DNA of 64,000 nt from assembly GCF_040024445.1 (NCBI RefSeq), contig NZ_CP157276.1:5022001-5086000 (forward strand), in the 5' to 3' direction. Numbering within the stretch: position 1 is the stretch's first letter; each line of letters opens with the position of its first letter. This document shows, piece after piece, positions 49,031 through 58,242 of this stretch. Made by a program: the position numbers and the translations under genes. Below the pieces are notes generated by a model, which was not told where the DNA came from, did no database searches, and worked only from the letters and a program-made list of their open reading frames with translations. The stretch is from Prescottella soli. GTDB taxonomy: Bacteria; Actinomycetota; Actinomycetes; Mycobacteriales; Mycobacteriaceae.

Positions 49031-49342
49031 ATGGCAACGTACGCGATCGTCAAGACCGGCGGAAAGCAGTACAAGGTCGCTGTTGGTGACCTCGTCAAGG
49101 TCGAGAAGATCGAGGGTGAGCCCGGCACCGCTGTCTCGCTTGCCCCGGTCCTCGTGGTCGATGGGTCCGAGCTGACCACCGACGCCGACAAGCTGGCGAA
49201 GATCTCCGTGACCGGTGAGGTCGTCGAGCACACCAAGGGCCCGAAGATCCGGATCCACAAGTTCAAGAACAAGACCGGTTACCACAAGCGCCAGGGTCAC
49301 CGTCAGAAGCTGACGGTCCTCAAGGTCACCGGCATCAAGTAA
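49031..49342 (+). CDS. rplU: 50S ribosomal protein L21
   Basis: 103 residues, the standard length. [20 protein letters not shown] at the start and the C-terminal [21 protein letters not shown] signature identify bL21, which binds 23S rRNA together with L20. It is followed by rpmA after 34 bp, the near-universal L21-L27 pair. Confidence 0.98.
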   Translation: MATYAIVKTGGKQYKVAVGDLVKVEKIEGEPGTAVSLAPVLVVDGSELTTDADKLAKISVTGEVVEHTKGPKIRIHKFKNKTGYHKRQGHRQKLTVLKVTGIK

Positions 49343-49376
49343 CTCGAACTTTCACCGATTCCTGGAGGGATTCGAC

Positions 49377-49640
49377 ATGGCACATAAGAAGGGTGCATCC
49401 AGCTCCCGTAACGGTCGCGATTCAAACGCACAGCGACTCGGCGTGAAGCGCTTCGGCGGCCAGTCCGTCAGCGCCGGCGAGATCCTCGTGCGTCAGCGCG
49501 GCACCCACTTCCACCCCGGCGTCAACGTCGGTCGTGGCGGTGACGACACCCTGTTCGCTCTCGCTGCGGGCGCCGTCGAGTTCGGCACCAAGCGCGGGCG
49601 CAAGACCGTGAACATCGTTCCGGTCGCGGCAGAGGCCTAG
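49377..49640 (+). CDS. rpmA: 50S ribosomal protein L27
   Basis: 87 residues. The N-terminal [16 protein letters not shown] has no cleavable prefix of the Firmicutes type, so the tail reaches the peptidyl-transferase centre without processing. [16 protein letters not shown] is the conserved core. Its ribosome-binding site is GGAGG. A strong hairpin downstream separates it from obg. Confidence 0.98.
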   Translation: MAHKKGASSSRNGRDSNAQRLGVKRFGGQSVSAGEILVRQRGTHFHPGVNVGRGGDDTLFALAAGAVEFGTKRGRKTVNIVPVAAEA

Positions 49641-49712
49641 GTCTGCTGCCACCTACGGTTCGGGCTCGCATCGTCTCGATGCACTGACGAGTTCGATTCC
49701 GTTCCGATCTCC

Positions 49713-49763
49713 CAGTAGGGGCGGGCCAGGGTCTCACAACCCTGCCCGCCCCTACTGTTGTTT
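49713..49763 (+). terminator. terminator after rpmA
   Basis: CAGTAGGGGCGGGC pairs with GCCCGCCCCTACTG (14 bp), extended by AGGGT/ACCCT past one bulged base, and followed by TTGTTT. Confidence 0.88.
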
Positions 49764-49843
49764 CAGCCACAGTGCGTCTTCTGCGTCACACTGTGAATCC
49801 AGAAGTAGCCCAGAAGTATTGACTGAGGAAGGATCCGGCAGTC

Positions 49844-51304
49844 ATGTCCCGATTCATTGACCGCGTGGTGCTGCACGTCAGCGCCGGTAAGGGCGGCAAT
49901 GGTTGCGCCTCTGTCCACCGCGAGAAGTTCAAGCCGCTCGGCGGCCCTGACGGCGGCAACGGCGGGCGCGGTGGGGATGTCGTGCTCGAGGTGGACGGCA
50001 ACGTCCACACCCTCCTCGACTTCCACTTCCACCCGCGGGCCAAGGCGACCAGCGGCACTCAGGGAATGGGCGGCAACCGGGAAGGTGCCAACGGCTCCGA
50101 CCTGGTCCTGAAGGTGCCCGACGGCACCGTCGTCGTCGACAAGCAGGGCGAGGTCCTGGCGGACCTCATCGGGATCGGCACCCGGTTCGTGGCGGCCCGC
50201 GGCGGCCGCGGCGGGCTGGGGAACGCCTCCCTGGCATCCAAGGCACGCAAGGCCCCCGGCTTCGCGCTGCTCGGCGAGGAGGGCGAGGCGGGCGACCTGA
50301 TCCTCGAACTCAAGTCCGTCGCCGACGTCGGACTGGTCGGCTTCCCCTCCGCAGGCAAGTCGTCGCTCGTGTCGGTGCTGTCGGCCGCGAAGCCGAAGAT
50401 CGGCGATTACCCCTTCACGACCTTGCAGCCCAACCTGGGCGTGGTGTCGAGCGGTGACACGACGTTCACCGTCGCCGACGTGCCGGGCCTCATCCCGGGC
50501 GCCAGCGAGGGCCGCGGCCTCGGCCTGGACTTCCTGCGCCACCTCGAGCGCTGCGCTGTGCTCGCGCACGTCGTGGACTGCGCCACCCTCGAGCCGGGAC
50601 GGGACCCGATCTCCGACGTCGACGCCCTCGAGGCGGAGTTGGCGGCCTACCAGCCCGCGCTCAAGGGCGACTCCGGGCTCGGCGACCTCGCGGACCGCCC
50701 GCGCATCGTGATCCTCAACAAGGCCGACGTCCCCGAGGCGGCCGAGCTCGCCGAGATGGTGACGCCGGACTTCGAGGCGCGTGGCTGGCCGGTGTTCACG
50801 ATCTCCGCGGTGAGCCGGGACGGCCTGCGGCCCTTGACCTTCGCGCTCGCCAAGATGGTGGCAGACTACCGTGAGGCGCATCCGCCGGCGGAGCCGAAGC
50901 GTCAGGTGATCCGTCCGATCGCGGCCAAGGAGACCGGGTTCGACGTCATCGCCGATCCCGACAATCCGGGTGGCTTCATCGTGCGCGGCGTCCAGCCCGA
51001 GCGCTGGGTCCGGCAGACGGCGTTCGACAACGACGAGGCCGTCGGCTACCTCGCGGACCGCTTGGCGCGCCTCGGCGTCGAGGACGCGTTGGTCAAGCAG
51101 GGCGCCGAGCCCGGTGCGTTCGTGACCATCGGCGACGTCGGATTCGAGTGGGAGCCGCAGACCGCGGCGGGTGTCGACATCGTCCGCACCGGTCGTGGCA
51201 CCGATGCCCGTCTCGACCAGGACGAGCGCATCGGCGCGGCTGAACGTAAGCATGCTCGCCGGATCCGCCGGGGACTCGAGAGCGAGGATCCCGAGAACAA
51301 GTGA
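49844..51304 (+). CDS. obg: GTPase Obg/CgtA
   Basis: 486 residues. The glycine-rich Obg domain fills the first 158 residues ([21 protein letters not shown]). The G domain follows, with G1 GFPSAGKSS (166-174), G3 DVPGLI and G4 NKAD. A C-terminal OCT domain (about 370-440) is present. Obg is an essential ribosome-assembly GTPase for the 50S subunit with links to stringent control. The stop overlaps the proB start by 4 bp, and the rplU-rpmA-obg-proB order is ancestral in this group. Confidence 0.96.
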   Translation: MSRFIDRVVLHVSAGKGGNGCASVHREKFKPLGGPDGGNGGRGGDVVLEVDGNVHTLLDFHFHPRAKATSGTQGMGGNREGANGSDLVLKVPDGTVVVDKQGEVLADLIGIGTRFVAARGGRGGLGNASLASKARKAPGFALLGEEGEAGDLILELKSVADVGLVGFPSAGKSSLVSVLSAAKPKIGDYPFTTLQPNLGVVSSGDTTFTVADVPGLIPGASEGRGLGLDFLRHLERCAVLAHVVDCATLEPGRDPISDVDALEAELAAYQPALKGDSGLGDLADRPRIVILNKADVPEAAELAEMVTPDFEARGWPVFTISAVSRDGLRPLTFALAKMVADYREAHPPAEPKRQVIRPIAAKETGFDVIADPDNPGGFIVRGVQPERWVRQTAFDNDEAVGYLADRLARLGVEDALVKQGAEPGAFVTIGDVGFEWEPQTAAGVDIVRTGRGTDARLDQDERIGAAERKHARRIRRGLESEDPENK

Positions 51305-52401
51305 GCGAGACCAGAGCGGCCATCGCGTCCGCGCGCAGCATCGTCGTCAAGATCGGATCCTCCGCACTGACGAGCCTGATCGGCGGACTCGACGTCAGCC
51401 GCTTGAACCTGCTCGCGGACGCACTCGAGGCGCGGATGCGGGCCGGGTCGGACGTCGTCGTGGTGTCGTCGGGCGCCGTCGGTGCGGGGCTCGCTCCGCT
51501 CGGATTGACCCATCGCCCAAGGGATCTCGCGACCAAGCAGGCGGCAGCGAGCGTCGGCCAGCTGGCGTTGGCGCATGCGTGGGGAACGTCGTTCGCGCGG
51601 TACGGGCGCACCGTCGGGCAGGTGTTGCTCACCGCAGACGACATCGCCCGCCGCACCCAGCACCGCAACGCGCAGCGCACCCTGGACCGGCTGCGGGCGC
51701 TGCACGCGGTCGCGATCGTCAACGAGAACGACACCGTCGCGACGACGGAGCTGCGCTTCGGCGACAACGACCGCCTCGCCGCGCTCGTCTCGCACCTGGT
51801 GGGTGCGGACGCGCTGGTGCTGCTGTCCGACGTCGACGGGCTCTACGACGGTGATCCCCGAAAGGGCGGGGCCACACTGATTCCCGAGGTGAACAGCCCC
51901 GAGGACCTGGACGGTGTGGTCGCCGGGTCAGGGGGAGCACTCGGCACCGGCGGAATGGCGTCCAAGCTGTCGGCGGCGCGGCTGGCGGCCGACTCCGGTG
52001 TGCCGGTGTTGCTGGCCGCCGCGTCGGACGCGGCGACGGCGCTCACGACGGCCGATGCCGGCACCGTCTTCGCCGCACGGCCGCACCGGATGTCGGCGCG
52101 CAAGTTCTGGGTGCGGCACGCCGCGGACGCGCAGGGCACGCTGCACCTCGACGCGGGCGCGGTGCGGGCCGTGGTGGAGCGCCGGCGGTCGCTGTTGCCG
52201 GCCGGAATCACCGCGGTCGCGGGCCGCTTCTACGGCGGTGACGTGATCTCCCTCGTCGGGCCGGACGAGCGTCCCGTGGCCCGCGGCGTGGTCGCGTACG
52301 ACTCGACCGAGATCGAGGACATGCTCGGCCACTCGACGACGGAGCTGCCGGTGGACATGCAGCGCCCCGTCGTCCACGCGGACGACCTGGTTCCGCTGTA
52401 G
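51301..52401 (+). CDS. proB: glutamate 5-kinase
   Basis: 366 residues from a GTG overlapping the obg stop (GTGA). The amino-acid kinase domain shows [25 protein letters not shown], the ATP/glutamate site [18 protein letters not shown] (about 140-160) and [14 protein letters not shown]-terminal PUA domain (about 275-350) is present. It phosphorylates glutamate in the first step of proline synthesis; proline feedback acts through the kinase loop. proA is not in the window after it. Confidence 0.96.
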   Translation: MSETRAAIASARSIVVKIGSSALTSLIGGLDVSRLNLLADALEARMRAGSDVVVVSSGAVGAGLAPLGLTHRPRDLATKQAAASVGQLALAHAWGTSFARYGRTVGQVLLTADDIARRTQHRNAQRTLDRLRALHAVAIVNENDTVATTELRFGDNDRLAALVSHLVGADALVLLSDVDGLYDGDPRKGGATLIPEVNSPEDLDGVVAGSGGALGTGGMASKLSAARLAADSGVPVLLAAASDAATALTTADAGTVFAARPHRMSARKFWVRHAADAQGTLHLDAGAVRAVVERRRSLLPAGITAVAGRFYGGDVISLVGPDERPVARGVVAYDSTEIEDMLGHSTTELPVDMQRPVVHADDLVPL

Positions 52402-52405
52402 TTGC

Positions 52406-53224
52406 TCAGGCGGGCAGGGCGGTGGCGAGTTGCTGCAGGAACTCGGAACTGCCCAGCTCGGCCTTGACCGCCGCGAACTCGTCGCCGCGGGTGGTGCCGC
52501 GGTTGACGATGACGATCGGCATCCCGTCCCGGGCGGCGCGGCGGACGAACCGCAGGCCGGACATCACGGTCAGCGAGGAGCCCACCACCAGCAGTGCGTC
52601 GGCGCCGGCGACCATCTCGAACGCCGCCGCCACCCGTGGCTTCGGGACGCTCTCGCCGAAGTAGACGATGTCGGGCTTGAGCATGCCCCCGCACCGGTCG
52701 CAGTCGACCATCCGGAAGTGGTCGGTGCTCTCGACGACGGCGTCGGCGTCCGGCGCGATCTCGACGCCGGTGGCGGCCGCGACGGTGTCCGCGAATCCCG
52801 GGTTCGCGGCGTCGAGGCGCTCGGCGAGCGTCATCCGCGAGATGCGGTGCCCGCAGTCGAGGCAGCGCACCTGCGCGTAGCTGCCGTGCAGGTCGATGAC
52901 GTGGTGACTGCCGGCCTTGGTGTGCAGCAGATCGACGTTCTGGGTGATCACGCCGTGTACGACACCGGCGCGTTCGAGCCGGGCCAGCGCGCGGTGCCCG
53001 GCGTTGGGGCGGGCCGCATCCATGTACCGCCACCCGAGGTGATTCCGTGCCCAGTAGTGCCGGCGGAACGAGACGTCGCCGACGAACTGCTGGTAGGTCA
53101 TCGGGTTGCGGGGCGGTGAGTCGGGGCCGCGATAGTCGGGGATGCCCGAGTCGGTGGAGATTCCGGCTCCGGTCAGCACGCACACGCGCCGACCGCCGAG
53201 CAGTTCGAGTATCGGGTCGATCAC
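52406..53224 (-). CDS. NAD-dependent protein deacylase (sirtuin)
   Basis: 272 residues from a GTG at 53224. NAD-binding GAGIST (19-24), TQNVD (94-98) and the catalytic His113 in DLHGS are intact. The zinc cysteines are CLDC (121/124) and CDRC (175/178). This places it with the larger sirtuins carrying an extended zinc module, which remove acetyl or other acyl groups from lysines, releasing nicotinamide and O-acyl-ADP-ribose. It converges on proB. No obvious acyltransferase partner is adjacent. Confidence 0.92.
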   Translation of the reverse strand: MIDPILELLGGRRVCVLTGAGISTDSGIPDYRGPDSPPRNPMTYQQFVGDVSFRRHYWARNHLGWRYMDAARPNAGHRALARLERAGVVHGVITQNVDLLHTKAGSHHVIDLHGSYAQVRCLDCGHRISRMTLAERLDAANPGFADTVAAATGVEIAPDADAVVESTDHFRMVDCDRCGGMLKPDIVYFGESVPKPRVAAAFEMVAGADALLVVGSSLTVMSGLRFVRRAARDGMPIVIVNRGTTRGDEFAAVKAELGSSEFLQQLATALPA

Positions 53225-53294
53225 CTGATCCAGGGTAGGCGCGTGTCCGATCCGTTCAATCCGCGGTGCCGCCCCGCGCCCGACAATGGACGCC

Positions 53295-53768
53295 ATGAGC
53301 ACAGTGAACCCCATTCCCGACGGATACCGGACCCTCACGCCGTACTTGGCGGTCCCGGACGGCCCCGCGGCGCTCGACTTCTACGTCGCCGGTCTCGGTG
53401 CCGTCGTCGTCGACCGCATGGACGCGCCCGACGGCACCGTCATGCACGCCGAGATCCGGATCGGGGACTCGATGCTGCAACTGTCGAACGAGATGCCCGA
53501 CTTCGGGCTCAAGGCACCCGAACCCGGCTGGGTGCACTCCTCGCTCGTCGTCTACGTCGAGGACGCGGACGCGTTCGTCGCCCGAGCGGTCGACGCCGGC
53601 GCGACGCTGGTGACGCCGGTCGCGGACACCTTCTCGGGGGACCGGCACGGGGTGTTCCTCGATCCGTTCGGGCACCGGTGGGCCGTCTGCACCAAGATCG
53701 AGGACGTCCCGTCCGCGGAGGTGGCGCGGCGCGCGCGTGAGCTGTTCTTCCCCGATCCCGTTTCCTGA
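53295..53768 (+). CDS. VOC-family (glyoxalase/PhnB-like) protein
   Basis: 157 residues from the ATG at 53295; the ATG at 53286 would add three residues. Two beta-alpha-beta-beta-beta units are visible: LTPYLAVPDGPAALDFYVAGLG with VMHAEIRIGDSMLQLSNE, then SSLVVYVEDADAFVARAVDAGA with GVFLDPFGHRWAVCT. The pattern matches PhnB-like VOC proteins, a fold used for glyoxalases, dioxygenases and antibiotic-binding proteins. The metal ligands are incomplete by eye, so I do not assign an activity. Confidence 0.8.
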   Translation: MSTVNPIPDGYRTLTPYLAVPDGPAALDFYVAGLGAVVVDRMDAPDGTVMHAEIRIGDSMLQLSNEMPDFGLKAPEPGWVHSSLVVYVEDADAFVARAVDAGATLVTPVADTFSGDRHGVFLDPFGHRWAVCTKIEDVPSAEVARRARELFFPDPVS

Positions 53769-53924
53769 CAACGCGCACCGGGATCACCTCCGGCCGAGTT
53801 TGTGGCAAAACGCCCACGGTGATGGCGGGCACTCTCTATCGTGACCAAGTTGGACCTACGTCCAGCTCTGGTGGCGGCGTTCCGTACGCCGACCGCGCTC
53901 CGGTCCCCGACGAGAGAGCTCAAC

Positions 53925-55832
53925 ATGGTGCCCACAACCGATTCCGGTGGGTCCGGCGCATCGACGCGCCGTGCCCATATCGTCCGCACGATCCTCGCCG
54001 TGTTGGTCATCGCGCCACTCGCGATCGCCGCCTTCTATATGTGGGCGTTGTGGAACCCGGGTGACACCGTCAATCGGCTGCCCGTGGCGATCGTGAACTC
54101 CGACGCCGGGGCCGACGTCGACGGCTCGCGGATCGTGGCCGGTGACGACGTCGTCGCGGCGCTCGTCGACAGCGGCGACGTGGACTGGAAGGTGGTCACG
54201 GCCGACCAGGCCCGGCAGGGCGTCGACGACGGGACCTACTACTTCTCGGTCGTGATCCCGGAGACGTTCAGCGCCGACGTCGCCAGCGCCGCGAGCGGCG
54301 CGGGCCGCAAGGCACAGCTCGACGTCGTCTACAACGACTACAACAGCCTCGTCGCGACACCGGTCGGCGAGAGCGTCGTCGCACAGGTGCGTTCGGCGGT
54401 CTCGGAGTCCATCGGCGAGCAGTCCGTCGATCAGGTGCTCATCGGCCTCGGCGACCTCGGGAAGGGCATGGGCGAGGCCGCCACCGGCGCCCAGCAGCTT
54501 TCGAACGGCACGAAGGAGGCCCGCACCGGCACCGACCAGCTCTACGCCGGCAGCCAGGAGCTCTCGACCGGGCTCGGCGACGCCAACCGCGGCGGCAAGG
54601 AACTCGCGGCGGGTGCCGGCGAGCTGGCCACCGGTGCAGACCAGGCCGCCGCGGGCTCCGGCGAGCTGAGCGCCGGCCTGAAGCAGCTCGTCGGCGGCAC
54701 CGACCAACTCGGAGACGGTGCCCGGCAGATCAGCGAGGTCGTCGACATGGTGACCGGCCCGGTGCTGAGCATCATCGGTGAGCAGGGCGACATCGCGGCC
54801 CAGCTCGTTCAGCTGCGGGACGGCGCGCGCGAACTCGCCCGGCAGCTCACCGACCCGACCAGCGACTACCGGGGCGGCCTGCTGGCCGCCAGCGCCGGCG
54901 CCGGCGAACTGAACACCGGCCTGGGGCAGCTGTCCCAGGGCGCGCACCAGCTGAGTGCGGGCGCGAACGAGCTGTCGTCCGGTCTCGGCCAGCTCGACGC
55001 CGGCGGCATCCAGCTCCGCAACGGCCTGGGCGAACTCTCCAGCGGCATGGGGCAGCTCGACTCCGGCAGCACCGAACTCGCGACCGGCCTGACCGAGGGC
55101 GCCGCTCAGGTTCCCCAGTTCACCGACGATCAGCGCAGCACCACCGCGGGTCTGCTCTCGGCGCCCGTCGCGGTCGACGCGAAGTACGCCTACCCGGCGG
55201 CCGGCTTCGGTCCGGGTGCGGTCCCCGCCGTCATGTCGGTGCTGTTGTTCCTGATCGGCATCCTCATCTGGTTCGTCGTCCGCCCGCGTCGTGGTCGACC
55301 CCAGCGCGTGCACGGCGGTGTCGTCCGCGACGGCCTGCGCCGCTACCGCCTTCCCGCGGTCGTGACGCTGGTCGCGGCGCTGGTGGCGTCGGCGGTGTCG
55401 CTCGTCGTCGCGGATGCCGATCCGCCGAGCGCCCTGGCGATGACTGCGGTCATGATCCTCGTCGGCGCCGCCGCGGTGGCCCTCGGCCGCCTGTTCACCG
55501 TCGTCTTCGGCCCGGTCAACGGCACCTTCCTGGCGTTGGGTGCGTTGATGATCCAGATCTTCGCGTTCGGCGCGGTGTACCCGATCGAGCAGATGCCGGC
55601 GCCGCTGCAATGGCTGCATGCCCTGATGCCGCTGACATGGGCCCGCAACGCGCTGCGGATGGTCCTCGTCGGCTACTACGGGACGCGGTTCTGGACGGCG
55701 GTCGCGGCGCTCGTCGCGTTGATCGTCGTCGCCGTCGCGTTCACCATCTGGTGGCGGCGCCGGCAGGAGCCGGTCGTGGAGGACGTTCCCCCGATGGACG
55801 ATCCGACCGTCGAGATGCAGCGGATCGGATGA
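53925..55832 (+). CDS. YhgE/Pip-domain membrane protein (ABC-2-like)
   Basis: 635 residues from the ATG at 53925 (GAGAGAG 6 bases upstream); a GTG at 53841 is an alternative start. One membrane helix lies near residues 26-44 (ILAVLVIAPLAIAAFYMW). A large extracytoplasmic region follows, with many short helices of the type QLS-G-xx-L-xG (about residues 190-390: TDQLYAGSQELSTGL, GAGELATGADQAAAG). Four to five helices close the protein (about 425-620). The layout is that of YhgE/Pip proteins, related to ABC-2 permeases and type VII-linked phage-receptor proteins. Function in this genus is unknown. Confidence 0.82.
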   Translation: MVPTTDSGGSGASTRRAHIVRTILAVLVIAPLAIAAFYMWALWNPGDTVNRLPVAIVNSDAGADVDGSRIVAGDDVVAALVDSGDVDWKVVTADQARQGVDDGTYYFSVVIPETFSADVASAASGAGRKAQLDVVYNDYNSLVATPVGESVVAQVRSAVSESIGEQSVDQVLIGLGDLGKGMGEAATGAQQLSNGTKEARTGTDQLYAGSQELSTGLGDANRGGKELAAGAGELATGADQAAAGSGELSAGLKQLVGGTDQLGDGARQISEVVDMVTGPVLSIIGEQGDIAAQLVQLRDGARELARQLTDPTSDYRGGLLAASAGAGELNTGLGQLSQGAHQLSAGANELSSGLGQLDAGGIQLRNGLGELSSGMGQLDSGSTELATGLTEGAAQVPQFTDDQRSTTAGLLSAPVAVDAKYAYPAAGFGPGAVPAVMSVLLFLIGILIWFVVRPRRGRPQRVHGGVVRDGLRRYRLPAVVTLVAALVASAVSLVVADADPPSALAMTAVMILVGAAAVALGRLFTVVFGPVNGTFLALGALMIQIFAFGAVYPIEQMPAPLQWLHALMPLTWARNALRMVLVGYYGTRFWTAVAALVALIVVAVAFTIWWRRRQEPVVEDVPPMDDPTVEMQRIG

Positions 55833-55835
55833 TCC

Positions 55836-55862
55836 CCGCCTCTGCCGGAACCTAGGAGGCGG
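55836..55862. terminator. short convergent hairpin between the YhgE gene and ectC
   Basis: CCGCCTC pairs with GAGGCGG (7 bp, 13-base loop) across the ectC stop. A weak candidate only. Confidence 0.3.
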
Positions 55863-56268
55863 CGCGCTCGGCGTCGTCGACAGCGATCAGCGGGTACACG
55901 CCGTTCTCGTCGTGAACCTCGCGGCCGGTCACCGGGGGATTGAACACGCACAGCATGCGCATCTCGGTGACCGGCTCCACGCGGTGCCGCTCGTGCCCGT
56001 TCAGCAGGTACATGGTGCCCGGCCGCAACTGGTGCACCTCGCCGCTGTCGAGATCGGTGAGGATGCCGTCGCCCTCGACGAGCCATACCGCCTCGATGTG
56101 GTTCGCGTAGTGGAACTCGTTGACCGATCCGGCGCGGATCGTGGTCTCGTGGAACGAGAACCCGACGCCGTCGCCGGCGAGGACGATGCGCTTGCTGCGC
56201 CAGTTGCCGTCCTCGCTGGTGATGTCGCGGTCGGTGTCGGTGATGTCGTCGGTGGTGCGAACGATCAT
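55852..56268 (-). CDS. ectC: L-ectoine synthase
   Basis: 138 residues. The cupin segments [35 protein letters not shown] and [17 protein letters not shown] carry the metal-binding Glu/His residues of EctC, which cyclises N-gamma-acetyl-diaminobutyrate to ectoine. AGGAGACACAC precedes the ATG. It is the last gene of ectABC, 40 bp after ectB. No ectD hydroxylase follows, so the product should be ectoine, not hydroxyectoine. Confidence 0.96.
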   Translation of the reverse strand: MIVRTTDDITDTDRDITSEDGNWRSKRIVLAGDGVGFSFHETTIRAGSVNEFHYANHIEAVWLVEGDGILTDLDSGEVHQLRPGTMYLLNGHERHRVEPVTEMRMLCVFNPPVTGREVHDENGVYPLIAVDDAERAAS

Positions 56269-56308
56269 GTGTGTCTCCTCTGATCGTGGGTGTGCGGACG
56301 GCCGAGCG

Positions 56309-57568
56309 TCAGGCGAAGACCTTGGCGGTCGCCTCGGCCAGGATGCTCAGGCCGTGATCGAGTTCGGCGTCGGTGATGGTCAGCGGCGGAAGCAGCTTGA
56401 CGACTTCGTCGGAGGGGCCCGCCGTCTCGGCGAGCAGGCCCTCGTCGAACGCGAGCCCGCACACCTTCACCGCCGCGCCGGGATCGTCGAACACCAGTCC
56501 CTGCACCATGCCCCGGCCGCGGGTGCTGACACCCTCGAACGTGTCGGCCAGGTTGGCGAAGATCTGGTTGATCCGCTCGCCCTTCGCGAGGGTGGATCGG
56601 TGCAGGGCGTCGTCGGACCAGTAGTGGTCGAGGGCCGCGGTCGCGGTCACGAAGGCCGGGTTGTTGCCGCGGAAGGTGCCGTTGTGCTCGCCCGGCGCCC
56701 ACAGGTCGAGTTCCGGCTTGAACAGCGTCAGCGCCATCGGCAGCCCGTAGCCGCCGATCGACTTCGACAGGGTCACGATGTCGGGGGTGATGCCGGCCAC
56801 CTCGAACGAGAAGAACGGACCGGTACGGCCGCAGCCCATCTGGACGTCGTCGACGATCAGCAGGATGTCGTGACGGGTGCAGAGTTCGGACAGGGCACGC
56901 AGCCACTCCGGCCGCGCCACGTTGACCCCGCCCTCGCCCTGCACGGTCTCCACGATCACGGCGGCGGGCCGGTTCAGGCCGCTGCCGGAGTCGTCGAGCA
57001 CGCGCTCGAACCACTGGAAATCGTCGGTGGCGCCCCCGAAGTAGTTGTCGAACGGCATGGGGGTGGCGTGCACCAGTGGCACACCGGCGCCGGCGCGCTT
57101 GAGCGAGTTGCCGGTGACCGACAGCGCACCCAGTGTCATGCCGTGAAAAGCGTTGGTGAAGTTGATGATCGATTCCCGTCCCGTCACCTTGCGCGCCAGT
57201 TTGAGGGCGGCCTCGACGGCGTTGGTGCCCGTCGGTCCGGGAAACTGCACCTTGTAGTCGAGCCCGCGTGGCTCGAGAATGGTGCGCTGGAAGCTCTGCA
57301 GGAACTCACGTTTGGCGACGGTCGACATGTCCAGGCCGTGGGTGATGCCGTCGCCGGCGAGGTACTCGATGAGCGCGCTCTTCATCACCGGGTTGTTGTG
57401 CCCGTAGTTGAGGGCGCCGGCGCCGGCGAAGAAGTCCAGGTACTCGCGGCCGGACTCGTCCCGCATCCAGGCGCCCGACGCCGACTCGAAGACAGTGGGC
57501 CAGTTCCGGCAGTAGCTGCGGACCCCGGATTCGAGGGACTCGAAAATGCTGGTCTCGACAGTGGTCAT
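56309..57568 (-). CDS. ectB: L-2,4-diaminobutyrate transaminase
   Basis: 419 residues from the ATG at 57568 (AAGGA upstream). It is a class III aminotransferase with the PLP lysine at about 269 in [13 protein letters not shown], the upstream [13 protein letters not shown] and the N-terminal [10 protein letters not shown] substrate loop typical of EctB. It makes diaminobutyrate from aspartate semialdehyde and glutamate, the first ectoine step. The 13-bp gap to ectA indicates one operon. Confidence 0.96.
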   Translation of the reverse strand: MTTVETSIFESLESGVRSYCRNWPTVFESASGAWMRDESGREYLDFFAGAGALNYGHNNPVMKSALIEYLAGDGITHGLDMSTVAKREFLQSFQRTILEPRGLDYKVQFPGPTGTNAVEAALKLARKVTGRESIINFTNAFHGMTLGALSVTGNSLKRAGAGVPLVHATPMPFDNYFGGATDDFQWFERVLDDSGSGLNRPAAVIVETVQGEGGVNVARPEWLRALSELCTRHDILLIVDDVQMGCGRTGPFFSFEVAGITPDIVTLSKSIGGYGLPMALTLFKPELDLWAPGEHNGTFRGNNPAFVTATAALDHYWSDDALHRSTLAKGERINQIFANLADTFEGVSTRGRGMVQGLVFDDPGAAVKVCGLAFDEGLLAETAGPSDEVVKLLPPLTITDAELDHGLSILAEATAKVFA

Positions 57569-57581
57569 CAGTGGTCCTTCC

Positions 57582-58109
57582 TCAGGAAGCGTGCAGCGGC
57601 GAGATCGTGTAGAGGTCCTCGGCCGCATGCCCGTCGGGAAAGTCGTTCGGAGCGAAAAGAGTTCGCCTCGTAATGGTGGATCCCCGCCGTCCCGCCACCG
57701 ATGTGAACAGGGCGATGGACGCGGTGTTGTCCGGGCTGATCGTGGTTTCGAGATTCCAAACGCCCTGTAGCGCAAGTCGGTCGAGGAGGGCGTTCAGCAT
57801 CCGCCCGGCCAGTCCCTGGCCTCGCTGCTCGGTGTCGACCGCGACCTGCCACACGAAAAGCGTGTTCGGGGCATCGGGGCGGACGTATCCGGTCACGAAT
57901 CCGACGACCTGGCCGTCGACGGTGGCGACGATGGAGGTGTCCTGAAAATCTCTGCACCACAGCAGATATGAGTAGCTCGAATTGAGGTCGAGTACCTGTG
58001 AATCCTTCGCGATCTCCCAGAGCCGGACTCCGTCTGAGACCTGGGGCTTACGTAACTCCACCGCGTCCGGCACGGTGGTCGGGGTAGCTCTCGATTGTGT
58101 TGGCGTCAT
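57582..58109 (-). CDS. ectA: L-2,4-diaminobutyrate acetyltransferase
   Basis: 175 residues from the ATG at 58109; a GTG at 58161 is possible but lies inside an upstream hairpin. EctA features are [36 protein letters not shown] (about 40-55, conserved substrate region) and the acetyl-CoA loop [17 protein letters not shown]. It acetylates the gamma amino group of diaminobutyrate, the second ectoine step. It leads the ectABC operon, with a hairpin and a CRP-type site upstream. Confidence 0.94.
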   Translation of the reverse strand: MTPTQSRATPTTVPDAVELRKPQVSDGVRLWEIAKDSQVLDLNSSYSYLLWCRDFQDTSIVATVDGQVVGFVTGYVRPDAPNTLFVWQVAVDTEQRGQGLAGRMLNALLDRLALQGVWNLETTISPDNTASIALFTSVAGRRGSTITRRTLFAPNDFPDGHAAEDLYTISPLHAS

Positions 58110-58151
58110 TGTTGTTGCCGTTCTTCGTGACTCGAACGTAACAACCGCATC

Positions 58152-58182
58152 GCCCGATTTCACGGATCGGTGAAAATCGGGC
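58152..58182. promoter_or_regulatory. inverted repeat in the ectA promoter
   Basis: GCCCGATTTCAC and GTGAAAATCGGGC can pair over 12 bp with one bulged base and a 6-base loop, 43 bp upstream of the ectA ATG. It may be an operator or a leader hairpin in the osmotically controlled operon. Confidence 0.5.
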
Positions 58183-58219
58183 AGACGAGACCCCGTAGCT
58201 GCGCAGGTGAGACGGTGAA

Positions 58220-58235
58220 TGTGAGCCTGGTCACA
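58220..58235. promoter_or_regulatory. CRP/GlxR-type binding site upstream of ectA
   Basis: TGTGA-GCCTGG-TCACA has both perfect pentamer arms of the CRP/GlxR consensus (TGTGA-N6-TCACA). It lies 111 bp upstream of ectA and 8 bp past the recQ stop, so it can only serve ectABC. Confidence 0.7.
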
Positions 58236-58242
58236 TCGTGTA

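Noticed and set aside
55840-58140. An ectD hydroxylase in the ectoine cluster
   Set aside because: No frame after ectC or before ectA encodes a 2-oxoglutarate dioxygenase; the neighbours are a YhgE/Pip protein and recQ.
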